From the NCBI GenBank assembly GCA_029204225.1, contig CM055102.1, positions 29,411,632-29,475,631 of the forward strand: a DNA stretch of 64,000 bases, read 5' to 3'. This stretch comes from Diphasiastrum complanatum. Its lineage: Eukaryota > Streptophyta > Lycopodiopsida > Lycopodiales > Lycopodiaceae. The notes below the pieces were generated by a model, which saw only the letters and a list, made by a program, of their open reading frames with translations, did not search any database and was not told the DNA's origin. Of this stretch, positions 11,022-22,675 are shown in pieces; position 1 is the stretch's first letter; every line of letters begins with the position of its first letter. The translations under genes were made by a program, and so were the position numbers.

Positions 11022-11489
11022 TGTAAGGGAAAGCTCCTAAAGATCCTGCTTACAAGACAAAACACAAGTGGAGAAACCACCCAACCAAGTAGAAGCAACC
11101 GATCAATCTCCAAAAGCTTCACCCCCAAGCCAAGGAATAGGAAGCAAGAGTAGAGTGAGAGAATCTGGCAATGAAACACCAAATGAATCATGGACTAGGG
11201 TGAGTTTCCAATAGATATATGGACCCAAGACCACCCTGTGCATGTAGTCATGCAAGGCCTAAACTCCCCTATTAAGAAATTCCATTGCTATTGATACTCT
11301 ACACATGCATTGACTGTCCTAAACCATGTACTAACTCCAAATAGTGTGTCTGGGCCTCACAAGGTTATTAATTACTTTACGGGTCCTGTCCAGTATGACG
11401 TGACATAACTAATAATCTCGAGCACTGGAGTATCGTCTATCCAAGTCTAGGATTATAGTGAATGCTATAACCAGGACGTGGACGTAACA
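11022..11489 (-). repeat. Gypsy 5' LTR
   Basis: This 468-bp LTR is bounded by TGTTACGTCC and CCTTACA on the minus strand and followed by a tRNA-Met-type primer site. Its outer half is shared with 37902-38131 and 45015-45165. Confidence 0.8.
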
Positions 11490-12330
11490 ACATGCCTCCC
11501 CTCCAGCCCTCCGTATAACTTGCTCAAGCTCGTCTATGTTTATGCTGAAGAGTGTAGATGAAAGTGCATAGCCCTGCTTAATAACCCCAACCGTACTATC
11601 CACCTTTGGCTATATAACCCCTGATACCCGAATCCGGCCAATAACTCACCTGTGCAATGCTACAACCGCTCGTATAATATCATCTTGAAAGCCATGGTCT
11701 CGAAGCCTCTGTATCAATAGATGCCTAGGCACAGAATCAAAGGCAGCAGTAGACACCCTCCCTCTTAGCCTTAGCCTCCTCAATGATGGATCGCAGGGTT
11801 ATAATATTATCCCCCAATGTAGTATATCCTGGTTTGAAACCGGCCTGACCAATTGCATAAAGTGCTTTGGTATCCATCTTTGTGCTGATCTCTGGCTGTA
11901 GAATAGAACATAGACTTTGGCGAAGAGGTGGCTAATCATGATGGTGCGATAGTTGTCAATTTTCATAGGATGACCGCCTTTATGGCTAGGATGGATAAGA
12001 TTTGTGGACCACGAAGAAGGGAATCCAAATGTGACAATGTGGTTGAATAAGATGGAGAGGAATTGTGAGAGAATGTCAAGAGCATACTTCAGAAGTTCAG
12101 CCTCTAAATCATCAAGGTCTTTGGCTTTATTTGAGTTTAGTCAGGTGATTGCCTCTTCTACTGTAGGCGTGGGAAGTGGGGGTGCAGCAGATACGGTGTA
12201 CAATGATGTGGCGTAGGTTCCCCATGTGCTGAGATCCATGATACGGGGCGGAGGTGCTCGTGGGAGGAATTTCTTCCAAAAGGATCCCGATGAGGACAAT
12301 TGTGTGATGCTGTTCATGTGTTTCAAGCTT
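11490..12330 (-). pseudogene. LINE reverse transcriptase fragment
   Basis: The minus strand gives, in order, SFWKKFLPRAPPP, KAKDLDDLEAELLKYALDIL, NLIHPSHKGGHP, DNYRTIMISHLFAKV, a palm motif region with GQAGFKPGYTTL, and KQGYALSSTLFSINIDELEQ. This is the order seen in non-LTR reverse transcriptases of plant LINEs. Several stops and frameshifts are present. The catalytic FADD-type block is lost where the gypsy LTR enters at 11489. No endonuclease domain was found upstream. Confidence 0.8.
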
Positions 12331-13060
12331 CTGGATTTTAATTGAGGTAGCTATTGGGGAAGATGCTTCGGTTTTGATAACTACAACCTCTTTCTTGAGT
12401 TCTTCAATGGACGTACTTAGTGCATTTTCATGGCTAGGATCATAGATTCATGAGAAGCAAGTTTTTCTCGGTGATTGTTAAGGTATTGGAATGAACGTTC
12501 TTGATCCACACAAATAACAGAGATCATGAAAGATGGAGGCATGAATGCTTTTGGGTTATTCGGAGTTAAGGGAAGCGCTATAGTAACTTCATTGTTAGTA
12601 GGGGAGTTTGCCACATGCAATGAAGGAGAAGGGAAATGTGGTTCTGGTTAGGAGCATTGAAGCATTACTAGGAATGGAATATCTCTGAGGCGTAGCTGGC
12701 ATTTCAGAGGAGGATGTCGAAGTAGAAGCGATGGATTCTGAAGAGGATGTTGGACGAGCAAAGGTAGGGGTAGGTGCGCCCCCTTTCCTATTCCTAGTCA
12801 TGGTCACAAATCCTTGACCAATCTTTTCAATGAGCAAATTCTATAGCGGATCTCCAACAGACAGCAGAGCGCCAGTAGGAGCACAACTCCACAATAGGCA
12901 CAATTTCTTTGGACAAGGATCAACGTAGGTATACAACAAGTAGCAGTGTAGCATCTGCATAAGGCAATAGCAAGCAGCAACATAGCATCCGCATCAAAGC
13001 CGGGGTGCTCCACCATCGCGCTCAGGAAGTAGCACACCATCACACCATCGTGCTCAGGAG
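12331..13060. other. Probable decayed LINE upstream sequence
   Basis: Minus-strand frames contain a Ser/Thr/Pro-rich stretch (about 12660-12800) and PLTPNNPKAFMPP, but no domain I recognise. Its position upstream of the LINE RT suggests former ORF1 or linker sequence. I cannot show more. Confidence 0.35.
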
Positions 13061-13064
13061 GCAG

Positions 13065-13068
<4 letters not shown>

Positions 13069-13126
<58 letters not shown>

Positions 13127-13135
13127 GAGAGAGAG
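13069..13135. repeat. (GA)n microsatellite
   Basis: A GA run of about 65 bp directly abuts a LINE tail sequence (TTTTTAATGTCTTTTTCATG) that recurs at 14008. Confidence 0.9.
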
Positions 13136-13914
13136 CACTTTTTTAATGTCTTTTTCATGCCAAAAGGCATATAAGACTGATGAAGTACATGTCAAGTATG
13201 TGGTAATCATGGGAGCCTATAAAACGTCTCCAAAACTATAGTAAAGAAAACATCTAGTACAAACTAAAATAGACACGTATGAGAGAGTGTGTGTGCATAA
13301 TAATCATATGTATCTATGTCAAGATGTCAAGACTGTGCTGCTGCTGCTACTGCTGTGCTGAGGCTATAGAAAGATGTAATGTGAGCCACAACATGAGAAA
13401 GCACTGGAGCCTGCCGACGTCGTCTGTGAGCATGAGCATGTGTAGTAGTAGTATGTCTTTGGGTAGGATGTTTGGTGATCCTGGTAGTAACATGAGGGTG
13501 GGAAGTACATTGTCTTTGATCTCTATGAGCATGTGAGCAGCTATCATCCTCGTCGTCGTCATAATCCTCATCCTCAGGCACTAAATCACGCGATCTCCGC
13601 CTAATAAAGAATGAAGTCATCAATGGCTGTGAGGTGAACTGCTGGGGTCCGTATAAATCTCTCCGTACTCACGTACCATCAGAGCGACACATTGTGGGTC
13701 CTCCTCGGTTACGAGAGAGCATAGAGTGGTAGGCATGTCTCGAAACAGGCAATGATATCGCCCTCTGATCTCATAGTATACAGGGCATCTAAAGATAAAG
13801 TGCTCCTTAGACTCCACCTCACCTATAGCATAACTGGCAAATCTGCTCCTCTCTAGGAATACCATGGAACCTCCCAGTCTCGATAGCTAGCTGATGAGAA
13901 GACACCCAGAGCTG

Positions 13915-13920
<6 letters not shown>
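13136..13920 (-). pseudogene. LINE 3' end: C-terminal zinc finger and 3' UTR
   Basis: On the minus strand, SSHQLAIETGRFHGIP and ICQLCYR are followed by GEVESKEHFIFRCPVYYEIR. This matches the C-terminal zinc-binding segment common at the end of plant LINE ORF2 proteins. After the stop near 13620 a 3' UTR runs down to the tail GGCATGAAAAAGACATTAAA at about 13140. It is a fragment only. Confidence 0.75.
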
Positions 13921-13984
<64 letters not shown>

Positions 13985-14001
13985 GGGGGGGGGGGGGGGG
14001 G
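13918..14001. repeat. (GA)n followed by 28 G
   Basis: The GA run ends in an uninterrupted G homopolymer (13974-14001). It abuts a second LINE tail copy at about 14003-14040. Confidence 0.95.
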
Positions 14002-14653
14002 AACTTTATTAATGTCTTTTCCATGCCAAACGGCATATAAGACCAAATTGCGTTGTGGCGCCAAGTTTTATTCTTGACTGAAGGCTCTTTATTCGATTAT
14101 CCCATTCTTTGATGCACTTCTTGGCAGTACAAGCTCGTGCTTGAGCCATGCTGACAAATCCTTGGTGCCCTCAGGGCCGTTTTCTTAAATGTTCATCTTG
14201 CATAACTTCCATGTCTTGCACCCAAGTTTTCCTTCGGTGACTTGTGCCGGGTTTTGACAATTTGCGAGTAAATTCTTTGCAAGTTTTATTTACAAATGAT
14301 TTCTAAAATTTCATGGCACATGGTATGCTATCAGATATATAGGCTTTATATATACTCGTTTTATATTAGATAAAAACTAAATTTGATTATACTAATGGAT
14401 TCTACATAAAAAATGATATAGCATACTATGTACAATTTGTAGACAACATGATTTGCAGACATATCTTTTAGCAAGTAAAAAAATAAACAACATGATAATG
14501 AAGTATACAAATAGATTTCACCCCCAAAAGCGAAGTAGAATAAATTTTAAAACCTAAAATCAATTTAGCATGCCATGTGCTATCAATTTTATGTACAACC
14601 TATAACTGCTGATTTATTTCATTCGGGACCTGTTGTAACTTATGGTGTTTCAG

Positions 14654-17600
14654 GCTTTTGAGACTTATGGACAGGAGATTTAGGGGCATTGCAAGAGGTG
14701 TTGGGCAGTCGGAGATTGTTGGTCGCATACATGTTGCACCTCTAAAGGTAGAAAGTTTGCAGTCCAATTTTGAGGTTTTCTGACTGATATATGGTGAATT
14801 AGATCTTATTTATCGTAGAATGCTCCTATTGTTTAGTCTAGAAAACTTGTGTTTGCTTTCGATTTTGTTGGAATTTTAACTTCCAGATAGACCTTTCCTG
14901 TGATTCAATGAAAGTCTGTTATTGATGTGCTGGTACCCCTTTGCGTGGTACTAGCTAAACCCTGGCAACTGTGTTGCAGATTGGGAAAAATTACTATCCA
15001 TGCTCCTTCACAGTACTTGACCAGCCAAACCTGGAGTTTCTTTTTGGACTTGATATGTTACGAAAGCACCAGGTATAACAGCTGAATGAATCGTAGTTCA
15101 TATGAACTCAACTCTCTGTTATGCAAGGTAGTTCTCATATCAAACGTACGGCTGCAGTGCTCAATTGACCTCAAAGATAATGTTCTGCGAGTTGGAGGCG
15201 AAATTGCTGTTCCATTTTTGCAAGGTGATGCAACATAAATTTTCTGTGAAGTTCCCAAGATGCTTTTCTAAAGAATAGGCTTGGTATTTGTTATCTGGAA
15301 TGCCAAAATGGTTTGAAGAGGGAGGATACAAGTCTGAGACAATCCTGTTTGTAAACATGTTTTTCTGGTTCTTCTTCACTATAGGTCCTTTTATGTTCTC
15401 TTTCTTATATTTGACATTTTGCTATACTTGTGAGTGATCCTTGATATGATCCTAATTCTTTGACTTTTCTTGTGAACAGAAAAGGATATACCACTACATC
15501 TTCATGATGAAGATGCAAAAGTTGAACTCCAAGGCGGTTCCACTTCTGCTCAAGCAGAGGTGTGCTTTCTTTATAAGAGAAGTTTGATACTTTAGTTCCT
15601 TAGGTAGTGAATTATTGCTAGCCTGAAGAAGAATGTTAGTCTCTTGAACATGCTAATGAGTTTGTGCAAGTGCGGAAAATCCAACTTTCTTCTTTCCAAA
15701 GACTCAATGCTCTAATACTTGGCATAACCAGGGATGCACGTTATAACACTCTCCCTTTAGACAATCAGTTTGAAGATGTCAGTTGCTTCAATCATGGCTG
15801 AATCCTGTCCTTCCATGATCGTTACGCCTAAAACTACACAAGAACATTAAAATGACTGAAAGGACTGCATTATGCTGAACAAATTGTACTCATTAATCAA
15901 GTGTGTGTATGATAATTTGCTATTTATAACGTAACCTGTACATGACATGCTGGAAATGAAAACAGGGAGACTCTAAGTCAAGCTAAAATGGACTCTCCAA
16001 CCAAGCATAAGAGGCCTTATAGGTCTATTGATACAAATTGAGGCTTGATTCAAGGCTATGACACCCATCGCCTAAGGCCCAACAATAGCCTAATAAATGA
16101 AAAATATTAATAACAAATGTCCAATCAGTAAATCAGGGTTCCATGGCCCTTGTGATCAACTGCCAAACATTATATTAAGAGATTGTAAACATCATATAGG
16201 GATATTGTTGGCTGCAGATAGAGAAATAAGCAAACCTGATTTTTGGGCAGCTTGTAGAGAGTTTTCTTGGTTGGATGTTGAAAAGGCTACAAGCATTTGT
16301 TTTCGGTGATTTCAGTTGCTAAGGTTCAGTGCAATAGAGGAAGGAACATTTGACCTCCAGTCCTCTGCATAATTTTCAGTCGGTGGAGTGGTTGCATCCA
16401 ACTTAGATTTTAGCTGTGTGGCTTGGGAACAGGCAAGGTATGTGGGAGGCGATCGAAATGCTAGCTGGAGATAACGTACCCTATTTGGATCAGGAGCATT
16501 GAGATGGCTTTTCCTTCATCATGGAAACGTACTCTAGCACTCTCACGAGCGTGAATTTTCATTTACTGGGGATTACATTGCTGAATGGCAAGACCCATGG
16601 CCTTGCCAGAGTGGGCCGGACTTCAAGAGACTTATGGTGAGATGGGCATAGGTAGGCCTGCGAGAGGTTGTCTGACAACAGTTACAACAGCGACAGTAGA
16701 GCCAAGATGCACACTTGGGAGGTTTGGAACATCAGTAGGCTTTGGCCTGGTGTAGAACCTTCCAGCACTTTTGTAGGGCCCTCGAAGCCATCACCATCAA
16801 TTGTAGGGCCTTCTCAGCCTCCTCCAATAGCAGTGGGCTTTTCCAAGGCTTTTCCATCAGGTGCAATGCCATCCAAGCTTGGATCTTCATCTCGCAGGAG
16901 ACCTGGTTCGATACTACAAGTGTAGGATCATCTACAGCACATGCAGTGCTCGCATTGGTGAGAGAGAGGGCATTGCGGAGGCAGAGCCAAGAGGGAAGCC
17001 TGCCACACATCATGCATCCAAAGTGTGCGCCCCAGGATTTTTCTACTTTGGCATTTGAGTGGAATTGGTGCACTTGGTCACTCTCCCATGTGAAGAGGAC
17101 GAATCATTTGAGCGTGCCACAATGTGAGCACTTGGTCTTTAATAACACAAGCTTGCACCTCGTTCATCGCATGGAGAAGTGAGGAAGACATTGCAATTGA
17201 GCCATAATCTGTGCATGGTAGGCATGATACCAAAGCACAAACACAAAGTGAAAAGAAACAAGTCAAATAAAGATATTGCAAGTGGACCCTGATGTGTGCA
17301 TGGTAGGTAGGGCATGATGCCCAAGCACAACGACGAATTCAAAAAAAGTTTCAAAGAAAAAAAACTTTTACACTGTATTTTGGAACAACGTAAAAAAATG
17401 AATAATTCAGTGTGGGTGGAGATGGAAAATGCCCCTGCACCTTGGGGGCGAAACAGAGTGCCAAAGGCCCTTCTCGGGGCAAGCTGGAAAACGGGCAAGG
17501 AAAGGCCATAATAGGGGGCAGGTCCTCTTTCAAATTCTCAAATAAAATTACTCAGCGATCTGAAATTGACTTTTTAATTTCAGGACTAGAACGCTGGAAC

Positions 17601-20600
17601 CATATGATCTTCCCAACCGAATGTCTGCAGAGCCTGCTCTGGGCTGTCTAAGTTGGCTATCTTGAAAACAGTAATTCATATGGCATGTCGTCGGTCGCCC
17701 AATTGAAAGCCTTTTAGACCGCCATATAATAAGAGGCTAATGTAAGTTAGAGCTGACTTTACCTCATGCCTACTAACCCGTGCTAATGCTTATGATCTGT
17801 CTACTTCATGGAGTCATAATTGGCTAATGAGCTACACGATTGAAAAAAAAAATAATATTAGTTTGATACTATGATTATTGATGTATTACACAAACTTCGA
17901 TTTCAATTATCATGCATCTTCCACCTGAGAATGCAAGCATCTTGCTCTAGCCATGTCTATTTTTCTTCTTCTATCCTAGTATTATTCTGTAAGTATATCA
18001 TGTACCTTAGTTGCCCGTTCCGGAACGGAACACGTTCTGGAATGCGTTCCAGAACGCGTTCCATTCCAGAACGTAACCAAAATAAAATTTTAAAAAGTAC
18101 GAATTTTTTAACACATGACTAGAGCAAAAAGCGAGCCTCCTATTCTTCCGATCTTAACAGAAGCTTGATGTGCACATCCGAAGGAGAAGTTGGAGAACTT
18201 TGGAGGCTTTCCATCTGTTCCTGTCATTGTGAGAGTGTCCGCGATGAAAAGTCTCCTGCCAAATTAGATTCATCGTTGTAGCCATATTGAAATCTGCATC
18301 TGGTCTTACTGCAATGGGCAAGCGCTCTGCATTGTGAAGATAGACAACGAATGGGCTTGTAAGAGAGAGGTTTTAAGATTCGACATAGGTCCTCCAGTTC
18401 CATTAAATGGCTTGCATCCAACCCACACCATATCACTACCCGTGTCTACAAGAGCATGAATTGTCTGTGGAGGAGCGGCTAGTTGCACCACCATGAGATA
18501 GGATCCATACAAATCAGTATTGTAGGAAGGATTGAGTGTGTTCTCTTCTGTTTCTGACTCTTCCTTTCAGGCTTTCTTGGTCAATTCATCAATCACAAAC
18601 ATACGCTCTGTTTTAATACCTGGTTTTTTGAATTAAAAAAATAAATAAAACGTACTGACCCAATACGTTCTGAAACGTACTGTACGGAACGTACAATACG
18701 TTCCGACCCGAAAGGGTCGAAACGGGTTTCTAAGTTGACATGCACCATATGTCTCAAACATTTGCTCTCCTATTGCTCATCCGTAGCACAAGTTGGATTG
18801 ATACCTTTTGGTCCTTTGTAGATGACATGAAAAACACTAGATCTTTTATATATATGGTGATTCTTGAAATTGGTGGAAATCTCACCAAAAATTTGTTTTG
18901 ATAGGTGAAGCATATATTGGAATTATTTGCTTTTGAATTTAATCTCTTGGCTAATTGCCAATCCTACTTGGCAAATACACCATCAATTTTTGTAGATAGA
19001 GTTCTATTTTTCAATATCCTATGATTATGTCACGACTTTGTGAAACCAACCATCATATTGATCTTTTGTCAAGGTGTTTAGCTATTTTTACAAGGCCTCT
19101 TACCACATCTCTAAAACCAATCTAGCAGAAGTATCTAAATAGACTTGTAAGTTAACCATTCTTGTCATTCAAGCACAATTCGTTATTTTCATGTCTTCTA
19201 TTCCTTGTTGATTAAAAGGATGGTCTCAACTAAGATGCCTGAAACAAACTCTTTAAAATCATCATCCTTTCATTCCTTTACTGTGTAATTATGATCTATT
19301 TAACCATTTAAGAGGCTTTATTGTTTATCCCAAATTGAATCATTGTTTTGGTTACAACCAAATGCATATTCGCCACCACAAGCACAAGATTGTGTTTCAA
19401 CTTATGAAGGTCATTTCTGTTTCCAATCAAGCATTTATGTGTTTGTAATGGGCCTATGTTTTAGAAGCTTGATGCGACCCAGTTAAACCACCCCGTAATG
19501 TCAAGCCATGCTTTTAAATGTATGATCTGACATCAACCTTTTCCTCGAGACAGTATTCTCCAAATACTTACTGATTGAATTCTTGGTTCCCTTGTTTACA
19601 AGGGGCAATACAGTAGATCTCTCTCAACTTGATTCCCTTCGAAGTTTGGCCAAAACATCAACTATCCATTATGTTTGTTGATTTGTCACTTTAGCTAATG
19701 ACTAGACTTCTCACTCTTTGAAGGTTTTCATTTTTGAGTTCAAATCAGAAATTCCAGTGTATCTGATCAGTCAAGTTTTGTCTCTCTCACTTTCTCTTTT
19801 GTTTGTAAAATTTAGATCATCATGGTTCCTATTTCAGAGTAGATTGAATATACAACAGGTGTATATAGAAAATTCTCCATGCCTTGCTCTTATTGGGTAC
19901 TTATTGGCTGTTGTTTCTTATAATTTGCAGCCAGCAGGCAATAGAACAATGAACACACAATCTGCTCCACCATCCTCTTTTGGAGGTACATGTAAGTTTA
20001 AATTTAGAGTTCTGCTAGCTTTGCATGAAAGTGCGCTCATTTTTTTATGCTCTATATCTTTTTGTATCTTGTATGTTACCTGATGAAATATAGAAGTTCA
20101 TTCCCAAAAGTCTCAATCTATGCTAATCTATGAGGGGTTGGAACATGGATGCAGCATCTTCACCATTGAACAGTGCAAGAAACACAAATGTGAGTCCTGC
20201 CATCTAGTTACGTTGCTATAATTGAATTTTTTGCATGAAGATAGAAAGAATGTAGTAAACATAGGTAGTAATCAAAGCATTATATGTTGGAACCCATTGC
20301 ATTCGAATTTGGGTAACAAATTGAGCACTTAGAGGTTTGCTACAGAAATATGCCATATACGTAGGTGCTTTTGATTTCTCTTATGTTCCAACTCCATTTG
20401 ATGAGGTTATCAGAATAGAATCATTAGTTTAGCCTTGTGAAAAGAAACTCATCCATGTGCGTGTGTGATTATGTTGAAACTGTTCAAGTCTGAGAGTTGA
20501 TAATACTTGTTAAGTTGGGAGTATTGAGGACGATGCGCATTGACCCACTTAAGGAACTGTTCGAGTTTGGAGTTGAGAGTGCTCCTTAAATTGTGAGTAG

Positions 20601-21529
20601 TAAGGAACTTGGGCATTGACCCACTTGAGGAACTTAGCCATCCCCCCACTTTAGGCTTAGTGAGGTCGTTAAAAGTCTTGAAAGATACCATTTCATACAG
20701 TTGATTCTGACAAGAATGATCTAGGATATCATAGCTCAAACTTAGAAACCCGTTCCAACCCTTTTGGGTCGAAACGTACTGTACGTTCCGAAACGCACTG
20801 GGTCGGAACGTTTTTCTACTAAATATCAAAAAACAGGTAATAAGGCACCTGCTGGCCGCATCTTCCTTCTTTCTGAGGGACGCATCTTGATATGCAATAA
20901 TGTGTAGAGGTTTTTTGAAAATCTTCTATCTGTTTATTTAGTCAGAATCAGCTTCTGGACCAATATATATCTTAGCTGACCGCGACATTCTCGTAGCCGC
21001 ATACGAGAAAATCAAGTCGCGATCTGGCTGGCAGACTCCAGGAGGCAACGAGCACTGTGGGGGTGTTCAGTTCGCTCGTACTAAGATTATCCTAACACTT
21101 ATGCATCTCTTTGTTCTTCCAACAAAGCTGGTGGTGTAAATACAATTGATGAGAGCTCAACAGCCCGAAGATAGGCAAGATCTGGTCTTGCCAGCAATAG
21201 TCAAAGCAAAACCCAATAATCAAAGCCACCACAGTGAGGACTCCTTAGTCGTCATCCTCCTATCCCTCAATGGTTGTCAAAATCATCCTGAAAACCATCT
21301 CAGGTGATGGCATCGTGTGCAGTTATCGCGCATTTCTTGATGGTTATCAACCAATCGGATCTCCAGCGTAGACTCAGTTTCGCTTGTTCTTCTTTGTTAA
21401 AAAAAAATATTAAAAATTTGGCCACGTTCCGGAACGGGCAACTAAGCCTCAGTAGCATATAGTTGGAGTAAGCTAGTTAGTGTTGGTTTCTGTACTCGAA
21501 AGTCTCGTGCACCTACCGATGAATAAATT

Positions 21530-21580
<51 letters not shown>

Positions 21581-21989
21581 TTCAGGAAATCACAAGGATC
21601 TAGGTTTAGAAGTTTCAGGACTTTTCTCCCCCATGGTTGCTAAGTTGCCACTTATCTCAGATTTCTGTGTCATCAGGGCTTTCTCCATTTTTATGAAAGT
21701 ATGAGTCTCTATGATGTAGAGGTTCATTATTCGATGAACTTTTGCCCCTCTGTAGTTGCAGAGTGGCTACTTCTCTCCGATGTTATGAGTCGGAGTGGTT
21801 GTTTGTTATGCTTAAACGCTGTGCTATTGTTGACTGATGTCGTGAAAATTTTTGCAGACTGCATCTGCCTTAGAACTGAAGGTTACAAGGCTCGTGGAGC
21901 TTGGGTTTGATCGTGCTTCTGTGATTCAAGCTCTTAGTCTTTTCAACGGAAATGAGGAGCAAGCTGCAAGTTATCTGTTTGGAGGCTGA
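14654..21989 (+). CDS. DDI1: DDI1-like ubiquitin receptor / retroviral-like protease, last seven exons
   Basis: Exons with GT..AG borders and a continuous reading frame: 14654-14747, 14980-15072, 15158-15224, 15480-15559, 19931-19985, 20155-20189, 21858-21989 (TGA). The first three encode the second half of the retropepsin-like domain: LLRLMDRRFRGIARGVGQ, EIVGRIHVAPLK, LEFLFGLDMLRKHQ, CSIDLKDNVL. EKDIPLHLHDEDAK and a Ser/Pro-rich linker follow. The last exon is a UBA domain (LVELGFDRASVIQALSLFNG, NEEQAASYLFGG) ending at the protein C-terminus. DDI1 proteins shuttle or cleave ubiquitinated proteins at the proteasome. The N-terminal ubiquitin-like domain and the catalytic DSGA exon are not in view, so this is 5'-partial. 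No frame damage is seen. Confidence 0.92.
15560..18005. other. DDI1 intron sequence
   Basis: This is the left part of the 4.4-kb intron between exons 15480-15559 and 19931-19985. It holds a short Pro/Ser repeat-coding stretch near 16770-16860 (copies of VGPSKPSPSI-like sequence) and a duplicated TGTGCATGGTAGG...GCATGAT segment near 17213 and 17296. No gene is supported. Confidence 0.6.
18006..18734. mobile_element. Transposon-like element A with captured protease fragment
   Basis: The left end is CTTAGTTGCCCGTTCCGG. The right end, read inverted, is CTTAGAAACCCGTTTCGACC. The subterminal regions are rich in palindromic GTTCCGGAAC and ACGTACTGTACG motifs. Element B (20741-21446) has both end types in the opposite orientation but a different interior. 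This is the layout of a non-autonomous element family carrying host gene pieces. No clear target duplication was identified. Confidence 0.6.
18224..18535 (-). pseudogene. Pepsin-like (A1) aspartic protease fragment
   Basis: The minus strand encodes YGSYLMVVQLAAPPQTIHAL, then VDTGSDMVWVGCKPF. This is the start of a plant A1 aspartic protease domain with the first catalytic DTGS motif. The frame breaks after about 50 residues (GTGG, then frameshift), and no second catalytic lobe is present. It lies wholly inside element A, within a DDI1 intron and on the opposite strand, so it is best read as captured sequence. It is unrelated to the DDI1 protease itself. Confidence 0.75.
18735..19930. other. 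DDI1 intron sequence
   Basis: The sequence is AT-rich with a run of TCTCTC near 19780 just before the acceptor region. No repeat or gene is recognised. Confidence 0.6.
20741..21446. mobile_element. Transposon-like element B, inverted relative to A
   Basis: It starts CTTAGAAACCCGTTCCAACC and ends CGTTCCGGAACGGGCAACTA followed by AG. It thus shares both termini with element A in the opposite orientation. The interior is different and includes a possible maturase-like segment. It sits in the intron before the UBA exon of DDI1. Confidence 0.6.
20970..21140 (+). pseudogene. Possible group II intron maturase/RT-like fragment
   Basis: An open stretch encodes ADRDILVAAYEKIKSRSG, then WQTPGGNEHCGG, and stops near 21137. 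AYEKIKS..G..TPG resembles the N-terminal signature of group II intron reverse transcriptase/maturases. It is short and has no catalytic motif. I treat it as a possible captured piece. Confidence 0.4.
21531..21576. repeat. (CT)n microsatellite in the last DDI1 intron
   Basis: A pure CT run lies about 280 bp upstream of the final exon acceptor. Confidence 0.95.
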
Positions 21990-22452
21990 TAATAGTACTG
22001 GCTTATTTATATTGAAGAGCAGCACATTGCTGTAACTCTTTTTCAGGCAGTTTTCCCATTGTTTCAAATTTTTTCTTCATCAGGAAAAATGCCTCAGAGA
22101 ACTGTGATTAAGGATTTGGCCAATTGAGGCGGATTTTGCTATGTTTTTTTTATTGCTTCAGCCTTTGATTCATTTTTTCATCCGGCAAAGTGTCTCACAG
22201 AAATGTGGACATGAAACTATCTACCTAAGGGTAAATTTTACGATATATTTTCTTTGCTTAGCATAAGAAATAATGTGTATGAAACAATGTTTTTCTAGCT
22301 TTATAGTTTTCCGTTACTTAAAAGACATGACGATTCATGTACATTAAAAGCAGCTACTTACGAAAGGATTTATAATTTAGTGCAGAATCCAGATCATAGT
22401 TCCCAGCTGTAAAAATGAGATCATTTCTAAATAAAAATAATAATCAATCAAT

Positions 22453-22675
22453 CATAATGTTCTGTACTTATGGAATGAAGCCGTTCCGTACGTACATACA
22501 GTATGTGGGACCTGGAGAACTTAAAGACGGGTATCTGTGGTACAGATATGCATGAGGTGACCAGATCATAATGTTCTGTACTTATGGGATCTGTACTTAT
22601 GGAATGAAGCCGTTCCGTACGTACATACAGTATGTGGGACCTGAAGAACTTAGATATGCATGAGGTGACCACTGC
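22453..22675. repeat. Direct duplication, about 110 bp
   Basis: A unit containing CATAATGTTCTGTACTTATG, then CCGTTCCGTACGTACATACA, then GTATGTGGGACCTG and TGCATGAGGTGACC occurs twice in tandem. The second copy has a short internal duplication of CTGTACTTATGG. Confidence 0.85.

Larger units (their letters stand above)
9709..11489 (-). mobile_element. Ty3/gypsy 5' end (LTR, leader, gag), minus strand
   Basis: The 5' LTR is 11489 to 11022 (TGTTACGTCC...CCTTACA). The primer site TGGTATCAGAGC is at 11020-11009. A leader of about 680 bp follows, then gag to about 9709, where the tRNA-LTR copia interrupts it. The LTR and leader match the second gypsy at 37902-45165 (shared stretches such as CCCATCAATTTACAGGTCTG), so both belong to one family. 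The element sits in LINE sequence at 11490. Confidence 0.85.

Noticed and set aside
16668..17182. Small gene in the DDI1 intron with Pro/Ser-rich product
   Set aside because: Open frames overlap on both strands with no domain. The Pro/Ser stretch comes from a short DNA repeat.
18224..18512. A working aspartic protease gene
   Set aside because: Only about 50 residues of the first lobe remain, and the second catalytic motif is absent. It lies inside a mobile-element-like segment.
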